Positions 1-10,500 of a stretch of 64,000 nucleotides of DNA are shown here, piece after piece. The translations under genes and the position numbers were made by a program. The stretch is from the NCBI GenBank assembly GCA_949361645.1, contig OX442436.1, positions 4,278,032 to 4,342,031 of the forward strand, given 5' to 3'. The notes under the pieces were generated by a model. It ran no database searches. It saw nothing but the letters and a program-made list of their open reading frames with translations, and had not been told where the DNA came from. This stretch comes from Spongilla lacustris (taxonomy: Eukaryota; Porifera; Demospongiae; Spongillida; Spongillidae). Every line of letters starts with the position of its first letter. Within the stretch, counting starts at the first letter, position 1.

Positions 1-1
1 A

Positions 2-3000
2 ACTTCCTACAGTTCATTGGTTGTGCTTACATCTATCATTTCAATAGTTGATTCTGCACATAACTATTCAATCATTCAGTCTACATTTAGCAGTTCAATG
101 GTTCAGCCAATATCCAGCAGTTCAATGGTTGCGCCTACATCTAGCAGCTTATTTGTTGGGCCTACATTCACTAGTTCAGTACCTTGGCCAAGTTCATTGG
201 TTGGGCCTATATCAAGTAATTCATTGGTTGTGTCCACCACATCAAGCAGTTCAATGGTTGAGCCAACAAAAAATAGTGCAATAGTTGAAGATACATCTAA
301 CAGTTCATTGTTTGAGCCAACTTCCTACAGTTCATCGACTGAGCCTACAACTACCATTTCAATAGTTGATACTACACCTTATAATTCAATCATTCAACCA
401 ACATTTAGCAGTTCAATATTTGGGCCCACTTACAGCAGTCTAGTATTTGAACTTGCATCCAGCAATTTAATGGTTGAGCTCACATCCAGCAGTTTAATGG
501 TTGTGCCCATATCTAACAGTTCAATTGTTGGGCCCACAACCAGTAGTTCAATTGTTATGCCAACACCTAGCAGTTTAATGGTTGTGCCCACATCTAGCAC
601 TCCATTGATTGGGCCTATGCCCAGCAGTTCAATGTTTGTGGCTAGGCCGAGTTCGTTGGTTTGGCCTATATCTAGCTATTCATTGGTTGTGCCTACATCC
701 AGCAGTTTAAATGATGGGCCTACATTCTACATTTCATTGATTGAGTCTACATCAAACTATTCAATCATTCAGCGTACCTTTAGCAGTTCAATGTTTGGGC
801 CCACATCCAGCAGCTTAGTGGTTGAGCCTACATATAGCAGTTCAATGGTTGAGCCTACAAATACTAGTTCTGAAATAGTAGAACCTACATCTAACAGTTC
901 CTTGTTTGAGTCAACTTCCTACAGTTCATTGGTTGTGCTTACATCTATTATTTCAATAGTTGATCCTGCACCTAACTATTCAATCATTCAGTCTACATTT
1001 AGCAGTTCAATGGTTCAGCCCACATCCAGCAGTTCAATGGTTGTGCCTACATCTAGCAGCTTAATTGTTGGGCCTGCTTTCACCAGTTCAGTACCTTGGC
1101 CAAGTTTGTTGGTTGGGCCTATATCAAGTAATTCATTGGTTGTGTCCACCACATCAAGCAGTTCAATGGTAGAGCCCACAAATACTAGTGCAATAGTTGG
1201 AGATACATCTAACAGTTCATTGTTTGAGCCAACTTCCTACAGTTCATCGATTGAGCCTACAACTGCCATTTCAATAGTTGATACTACACCTTATAATTCA
1301 ATCATTCAGCCAACATTTAGCAGTTCAATATTTGGGCCCACTTACAGCAGTATAGTATTTGAACCTGCATCCAGCAATTCAATGGTTGAGCTCACATCCA
1401 GCAGTTTAATGGTTGTGCCCACATCTAACAGTTCAATTGTTGGACCTATATCCAGCAGTTCAATGTTTATGGCTGGGTCCAGTTCATTGGTTGGGCCTAT
1501 ATCTATCTTTGCATTGGTTGGGTCTACATCAAGCAGTTCAATGATTGAGCCCACAAATACTAGTTCAATAGTTGAACCTACATCTAACAGTTCTTTGTTT
1601 GAGTCAACATCCTACAGTTCATTGTTTGTGCTTACATCTATCATTTCAATAGTTGATCCTGCATCTAGCTATTTATCAATCATTCAGCCTACATTTAGCA
1701 GTTCAATGGTTCAGCCTACATCCAGCAGTTCAATGGTTGTGCCTACATCTAGCAGCTCAATTGTTGGGCCTGCATCTAGCAGTTCAATTTTTGGGTCTGC
1801 ATTCACCAGTTCAGTACCTTGGCCAAGTTCATTGGTTGGGCCTATATCTAGCTATTCAATGGTTGTGTCCACCACATCAAGCAGTTCAATGGTTGAGCCC
1901 ACAAATACTAGTGCAATAGTTGAAGATACATCTAACAGTTCATTGTTTGAGCCAACTTCCTACAATTCATTGACTGAGCTTACAACTATCATTTCAATAG
2001 TAGGTACTACATCTGATAATTCAATCATTCAGCCAACATTTAGCGATTCAATATTGGGGCCTACTTACAGCAGTTTAGTACTTGAACCTGCATCCAGCAG
2101 TTCAATGGTTGAGCTCACATCCAGCAGTTTAATGGTTGTGCCCACACCTAACAATTCAATTGTTGGGCCCAAATCCAATAGTTCAATTGTTGTGCTGACA
2201 TCTAGCAGTTTAATGGTTGTGCCAACATCTAGCAGTTCATTGATTGGGCCTATGCCCAGCAATTCAATGTTTGTGGCTGGGCCAAGTTCATTGCTTATGC
2301 CTATATCTAGCTATTCATTGGTTTTGCCTACATCCAGCAGTTCAAATGTTGGGCCTACATTCTACATTTCATTGATTGAGTCTACATCAAACTATTCAAT
2401 CATTCAGCGTACCTTTAGCAGTTCAATGTTTGGGCCCACATCCAGCAGCTTAGTGGTTGAGCCTACATATAGCAGTTCAATGGTTGAGCCCACAAATACT
2501 AGTTCTGAAATAGTTGAACCAACATCTGACATTTCTTTGTTTGAGTTAACATCCTCCAGTTCATTGGTTGTGCTTACATCTATCATTTCAATAGTTGATC
2601 CTGCACCTACCTATTCAATCATTCAGCCTACACCCAGCAGTTCATTGGTTGTGCCTACATCCAGCAGTTCAAATGTTGGGCCTACATTCTACATTTCATT
2701 GATTGATTCTACATCAAACTATTCAATCATTCAGCGTACCTTTAGCAGTTCAATGTTTGGGCCCACATCCAACAGCTTAGTAGTTGAGCCGATACCCAGC
2801 AGTTCAGTGGCTGGGACGGGTTCTTTGGTTGGGCCTACATCTAACAGTTCATTGTTTGAGCCTACATTCTACAGTTCATTGATTGAGTCTACATCTAACT
2901 ATTCAGTCATTCGGCCTACGTTTATTTTGGGGCCCACATCCAACAGCTTAGTGTTTGAGCCTACATATAGCACTTCAATTGTTGGGCCTACATCCAGTAG

Positions 3001-4556
3001 CACAATGGTTGGTCTGACATCTAGCAGTTCAATGGTTGAGCTTATATCCAGCAGTTCAATGATTGGACCTATTTCATTGGTTGGGCCTATATCCAGCAGT
3101 TCAATGTTTATGGCTGGGTCCAGTTCATTGGTTGGGCCTATATCTGTCATTTCATTGCTTGGGTCTACATCAAGCAGTTCAATGATTGAGCCCACAAATA
3201 CTAGTTCAATAGTTGAACCTACATCTAACAGTTCCTTGTTTGAGTCAACTTCCTACAGTTCATTGGTTGTGCTTACATCTATCATTTCAATAGTTGATCC
3301 TGCACCTGACTATTCAATCATTCAGTCTACATTTAGCAGTTTAATGGTTCAGCCAACATCCAGTAGTTCAATGGTTGTGCCTACATCTAGCAGTTCAATT
3401 GTTGGGCTTGCATACAGCAGTTCAGTACCTTGGCCAGGTTTGTTGGTTGGGCCTATATCTAGCTATTCATTGGTTGTGTCCACATCAAGGAGTTTAACGG
3501 TTGAACCTACATCTAACAGTTCATTGTTTGAGTCAATATCCTACAGTTCAACGATTGAGCATGCATCTATCATTTCAACAGTTGATGCTGCATCTGATTA
3601 TTCAATCATTCAGCCTACATTTAGCAGTGCAATGATTGGGCCCACATACAGCAGTTTAGTACTTCAACCTGCATCTAGTAGTTCAATGGTTGAGCTCACA
3701 TCCATCAGTTTAATGGTTGTGCCCACTTCTAGCAGTTCAATTGTTGGACCCACATCCAGCAGTTCAATTATTGTGTCCACATCTAGCAGTTCAATTGCTG
3801 GGCTTACATTTAGCAGTTCACTGATTAGGCCTACATCCAGCAGTTTAGTGTTTGTGGCTGGGCCAATTTCTTTGACTGGGCCTACAACTAGGTATTCATT
3901 GGTTGGGTCCCCATCCAGCAGTTCAATGGTTGAGGCTACAAATTCTAGTTCAGTAGTTGAGACTACATATAACAGTTTGTTGTTTGAGCCGACATCCTAC
4001 AGTTCATTGATTGTGCTTACATCTATCATTGATCCTACATCTAACTATTCAATCATCCAGCCTACATGTAGAAGTTCACTGCTTGGGCCCACATCCAGCA
4101 GTGTAATACTGGTCCTCACATCTAACAGTTCAATTTTTGTGCCGACATCCACCAGTTCAGTTGGTGTATCCACATCCAGCAGTTCAATGGTTGCGCCTTC
4201 ATCTACAGCTGTTAATACTTCAATGGTTTCACCAACACCTGCTGATGTTTCAGTTGTTTCTAATACATTAGTTAATAGTTTGCTTGTTCCTTTAACAACT
4301 ATCAATTCTTTTGTGAAAAATGGGAGTACTGTAACAACTTCACCTTATGTTACTAATGCATTCATAGTTACCTCAACCTCAAGTGCTTCAGTTGGTTTTG
4401 GTGCCATTACCTCAAACAATGTCATCAGTGTCTACTCTGGAGTTATGCAATCTACAGTGTCTTTTCCTGTAATATCCAGTACATCAGTCACTTCATCCAC
4501 ATCAGATGTATATATTTCTGCTTCTAGTCTGAGCACCTCATCATTGAGCACATCAG
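2..4556 (+). CDS. Mucin-like Ser/Thr/Pro repeat stalk exon of the adhesion GPCR
   Basis: A single uninterrupted exon of over 4.5 kb encodes more than 1,500 residues of a degenerate 9-residue unit, typically SSSMVVPTS (27 nt period), with Ser, Thr, Pro, Val and Met dominating and almost no charged residues or Cys. Asn-x-Ser/Thr sites are frequent (for example SNSSLFEPT). Such a composition is expected to be heavily O-glycosylated and extended, making a long brush that lifts or shields the receptor. The last 90 or so residues lose the 9-mer periodicity but stay Ser/Thr-rich. The exon ends in phase 1 at the donor after 4556. The upstream end is outside the window. High-order units of several hundred bases recur, for example the block encoding TSIISIVD near 28, 940, 1635, 2578 and 3270. 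Confidence 0.85.
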
Positions 4557-7500
4557 GTATATGAAACATTTGACATGATTTCTTTTTAATCATTGCATAA
4601 TATCTGCAGTGCCCTTAGCATCATCAAACACCACCTTTAATGTCACAAAGAGTAAGGTCACAGTAGTGCACATTATCACCATCATTCGCACTGATTTCTT
4701 TTCCCACAGTTCCATCATTCCCTTTGAACTTCACATTGTATGCTGTTCCAGGGTCTCCAACAGCACTCTCTGCTAGTTGGTCTGTCCCAATATCTACAAA
4801 TGGAATTATCACATTTTACTCAATATACTGTAACACTTCCTCGAATCAAACATATCCTGAACAAGTAATTGGTCCAAATATTCCCACCATCAGATCCAAA
4901 GTGAATGGAACAACATTTGCTGTAACATTCAACACTGGACTCAACCCGTATACACAGTATAGTTGTTATGTGACTGCTAATACATCAGCAGGAGAGGGAA
5001 GCCCTTCAGTGATTGTCACTACAAGAACTGCCGAAGGAGGTAAGGGTTAATAATCTCAGTACCATATTCTTTGAGATATTCTTGATAGTATACTACATTG
5101 GTCTGCTTTATGCACTGTAATTATGTACAGGCTTAATGAGGTAACTAGTGAGCAACTGATTTACTTGTATCATTGCACCCAGTTCCATCTTTCCCACTGA
5201 ATGTTTCACTGACTGCTGTTTCTGGTTCTCAACCTTCACTTTCTGCTACTTGGTCTGTGCCCATGCCAAGGAATGGAAACATCACTGGATACACAGTGTA
5301 CTGTAATACTTCTGCCAACCAAGTATATCCTGAGCAAGTGATTGGTCAAAATAGTCCTACTGTCAGATCTGTTAATGGAACAACATTGACTGTAACATTC
5401 AACACAGGACTCAACCCATACACACAGTATAGTTGTTATGTGACTGCTAATACATCAGCAGGGGAAGGAAGCCCTTCAGTGATTGTCACTACAAGAACTG
5501 CCGAAGGAGGTAAGGGTTAATAATCAGTGTATCATATTCCTGAGATGTTCTTGATAGTATACTACATTGTTCTGCTTTTATGCACTGTAATTATGTGGGA
5601 CAGTGTCCAGCAAAATCGGGCTTGTGGGGTTATAATTTTATCACTATAAAAATTGCATGTTGTATTAAACAACACATCTTCGCGACGGTACTACGTTTTC
5701 CTTTCAAATTTCCTACACTTGTTCCCACACTATTTCTCTGTATGAAAATTGATTTTTGTGATCTACACATTTTCCGTGCCGTGGATACAACAATCGTTAA
5801 CCCCGCGGGTTAGAAATCCACATTTCTCCACGTACGAGTGTTGAAAACGCGTCAAATTCGGAGTGTGCATAGAGGAGTGGTGTAGCTATTGATTTGTTCT
5901 GTTCGTTAGTTTCTGAATCATCCGTTACGGAGATACAGTTGAGCAAACTACAGGCACATTTTCCCGCTTGATTCGCGCCAATGATATAATCACCGTCTTC
6001 CCATTCACTGAGCGGGACGCGATTTGCCAAAATCATTGGCGCGAATCAAGTGGGAAAACGTGCCCGTAGTTTGCTCAACTGTATCTCCGTAACGGATGAT
6101 ATAGAAATTAACGAACAGAACAAATCAATAGCTACAGGACTTCTCTATGTGCAACCCGAATTTGACGCGTTTTCAACACTCGTATGTGGAGAAATGAGGA
6201 ATTCTAACCCGCGGGGTTGACAATTGTTGTATCCACGGCACGGAAAATGTGTAGATCACAAAAATCGATTTTCACACAGAGAAATGGTGTCGGAACAAGT
6301 GTACGAAATTTGAAAGGAAAAAGTAGTACCGTCGCGAAGATGTGTTGTTTAGTACAACGTGCAATTTTTATAGTGATAAAATTATCACCCCGATTTTGCT
6401 GGACACTGTCCCATGTACAGGCTTAATGAAGTAACTTGCGGTTGTGAGTATTTTATTTGTATCATTACACCCAGTTCCATCATTCCCACTGAACATTTCA
6501 TTGACTAATGTTTCTGGTTCTCAACCTTCACTTTCTGCTACATGGTCTGTGCCCATGCCAAGGAATGGAAATATCACTGGATACACAGTGTATTGTAATA
6601 CTTCTGCCAGTCAAGCATATCCTGAGCAAGTGATTGGTCAAAATAGTCCTACTGTCAGATCTGTTGTTAATGGGACAACACTGGCTGTAACATTCAACAC
6701 AGGACTCAACCCATACACACAGTATAGTTGTTATGTGACTGCTAATACATCAGCAGGAGAGGGAAAGCCTTCAGTGATTGTCACCACAAGAACTGCAGAT
6801 GGAGGTAAGTGTCAATAATCACAGTACCATATTCCTGAGATCTTCTTGATAGTATACTACATTGTTCTGATTTATGCACTGTGTTAATGTATAATTTTAA
6901 AGATCTAACTTGCGAGTGTGAGAAATTTACTTGTTTCATTGCACCCAGTTCCGTCATTCCCAATGAACTTTTCATTGATTTGCATTTCTGGTTCTCAACC
7001 TTCACTTTCTGCTACATGGTCTGTGCCCATGCCAAGGAATGGAAACATCACTGGATACACAGTGTATTGTAATACTTCTGCCAGTCAAGCATATCCTGAG
7101 CAAGTGATTGGTCAAAATAGTCTTACAGTCAGATCTGTTGTTAATGGGACAACACTGGCTGTAACATTCAACGCAGGACTCAACCCATACACACAGTATA
7201 GTTGCTATGTGAATGCTAAGACATCAGCAGGGGAAGGAAGCCCTTCAGTGATTGTCACTACAAGAACTGCCGAAGGAGGTAAGGATTAATAATCACAGTA
7301 CCATATTCTTTGAGATGTTCTGGATAGTAATAATACATTGTTCTGATTTATGCACTGTAATTATGTATAGGTTAACTTGGGATAGTGAGCAAATTTTTGA
7401 AATAAACTTTTATCATTGCACCCAGTTCCATCATTCCCACTGAACGTTTCATTGACTACTGTTTCTGGTTCTCAAACTTTACTTTCTGCTACTTGGTCTG

Positions 7501-10500
7501 TGCCCATGCCAAGAAATGGAAACATCACTGGATACACAGTGTACTGTAATACTTCTGCCAGTCAAGCATATCCTGACCAAGTGATTGGTCAAAATAGTCC
7601 TACTGTCAGATCTGTAGTGAATGGGATAACACAGGCTGCAATATTCAACACGGGACTCAACCCATACACACAGTATAGCTGTTATGTGACTGCTAATACA
7701 TCAGCAGGAGAAGGAAACCCTTCAGTGATAGTGACTATCAGAACTGTTGAAGGATGTAAGGATGCATGTATTTTTCAAGGATTTTATAACTATTCTAAAA
7801 TTCATAAATATTTGCAACCCCTCCTGAAACAATGGTGGAGGCCTACTGCATTCAGATACATCATTTTAACACACACTTTTTGAAGAGCCATAGGTGCTAC
7901 AATAATCATGATGTGCCAACATGTAAAAGTGTCATGAAAAAGCTAAAAGGTGTCATTTCTGTCCATATGAAATTTAATAGAGTATAAATTGCTACAAATT
8001 TACTATGTGAAAAATTAGTAACTTGGGCAATGATGTTTTGTTCACAGACTTTAAATTGGTATGGTGCATTTTAATTTCATGTAGTGATGAGGTATAACTA
8101 AATTCAACCACTAACTTTACTGACATAATCATTTACAGTTGCAGCAGTTTTGTCTGTTCTGCGTTATTCTTCTTAGAGATGCAATTCTGCTGTACAACAT
8201 TTACACTTATAATTATTTTAATTCTGTCATGTTCTTGATTTTCAGTTCCCAGCAGTGCTCCCTGTAATCCAACTGCTGTCACTGCCACACCAACGTCAGT
8301 TAATGTTTCTTGGAATACTTTATCCAATATATCAAGGAATGGTATCATCATTGCCTACGAAGTGATGTATATGTGGCCATTGGGCAATGGAGCATTTGGT
8401 ATCAACTATAGAAACACCACTGGGTCTTCAAGCCAAGTTATACTCAATATGCTACAGGAATGTGTGCAGTACAATATTGCAGTAAGGGCTTACACCAGCC
8501 AAGGGCCTGGACCATTTAGTGTTCCAATCCTTGATTCATCTCTTAACAGTGAGTATTATTATGGTTTTATACTTTATAAATAAAAAAAGTAGTTCAATAA
8601 TACCTACTGCATCTCAACACAATTTTTTCAGAGTTAGAAAAAAAAAAAACTTAGCATGTCCTGAAAGGCAAATGGTTGCATTGGAACTTACAAGTGTTGG
8701 GGCAATGAGGCACTTGAGGTATTCAACATAATTGCAAGGAGACTTGTCAAAAAGTATCTGAAACATTCACATTAGACTCAGCATTGTGTTTATGTGGCAA
8801 AAGGCTCATATATGATTTATGTATATTGAAAAATTTACCAGGAAAAAAATTTCTAATGATATTATGAAATTATAATTCGATGGGGAGTTCCATGCAATAT
8901 AATATATACATTAAATATTTGCCTTCAGCTCAGGCAAGGGTCAGGTTGTGTTCATGCATGCACTGGTCAACCAAAATTTGGCCATGCATGTACATGATAG
9001 TGAAATGTAGAGTGACATAGCTTGCCCACAAGAACAGGACAGTTTTCCATTTCTGGGCGGTATGTGTGCCAAACAATTGTAAAACATTGCAGTATTTCTG
9101 CCCATGATGTAAGAGGTGGAGAAATTCAATACAGTAAACACATTCGATGTATCAACAAATTTGGGTGATTATTTTAAAAAACAGTATAGAAATGGCATCC
9201 TGAGTTGCATTCCTAAAAACAGATGTTTACTTGACACGTTTCAAAAATTGTAATGACTCACTCATGTCTTCTATGTTATGCTGGGAAGGGGATTTTATAA
9301 TACTTAATCATACATTGACCAAATTCATTTACATGTACTTGTCAACAGCATTAGCTCAGGTTCCACAGCCACCTGAGGTGCTTCCAAGTGCCCTCACTGC
9401 AACTTCTGCTAACCTCACCTGGAGCTGCCCTCTGGAAAAGGATTACACAGTTGTTTCTTACTTTGTTTTCATCATTGTTGATAATTCCACTACCATTGAT
9501 CCAGGTTGTTTAAATGGACAAAATTTTAGCTACTCATTTACAGTTCCACAGTACCAAAGATATGTGAACTTGCAAGATCAATTGCTCAGTAAGATCTAAA
9601 TTACATTTATTTCATGGTTATTTGCATATTTCTGTATTCTTGCAGTACCTTACACCAATTACACGTTTGATGTGCTAGTGTATACTTCTGTTGGTGTAGG
9701 AGAGGTTTCTATACCTCGTTCATTCATAACGCTCCAATCGCCTCCTACTTCTCCCATCAATATTAGTATTATTACCCTTAGTTACAGCAGTCTGCTTGTG
9801 TCTTGGGCCCCACCAAGGTGCAGCAATGGAATAATATCAGGATATACTGTAAGCAAAGTGTTATAATGTGCACAAGGGGATTCAGAATGACTTTCTGTAT
9901 AACGTTTTTCAGATCACATACAGTCCATCTGTTGGCTATCCACCCAGTCCTTACAATGTGTCAACCATTACCGATTTTTTACTTCAAAACCTACTGAATG
10001 ATACACTATATTCAATCTCCTTGTTTGCATTTACTACTGGTGGGGGTGGTCCTAATATCACAGGAATAGCTAAAACATATCCTGGTAATATGATGGTTTT
10101 ATTGATTAATGATTAATGTTTATTTTCATCTTTCAATATCAGCACCAGCCACTATCCCAGCAATTGTGTACCTGAGAGTGTCCACACAAACTAATGTTGA
10201 TAACCACCAAAATGATGCAGCGCTCTCAAGTTTTCAGGATGAAGTAGGTGGTTGCAACAATAGAACTGAGCAATGAGATATTCCATTTTATTTCAGGTGA
10301 AGCATTTTGTAAATGTGAGTCTACAAAATTTGGGAACATTTCAACTGGATGCTATGTGTGTGACAGTGCAAAGGTAAGAAATGGAAGAGTACAACCCTTA
10401 TATAATGCATATCTTGGACCATAGGTGTCAAACAGATGTCAACATTGGATCATACAGGATTGAGTGTAATATCTTGATTTTTCTGGACATCATAGCTGCA

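Noticed and set aside
48..4305. Several long frames on the other strand and in other frames within the stalk exon
   Set aside because: They are a by-product of a 27 bp repeat, which keeps any stop-free frame open for many units. Only the plus frame that joins in phase to the FN3 exon is supported.
5580..6426. Open frames inside the foldback element
   Set aside because: They mirror each other across the palindrome and match nothing I recognise; the element is non-coding.
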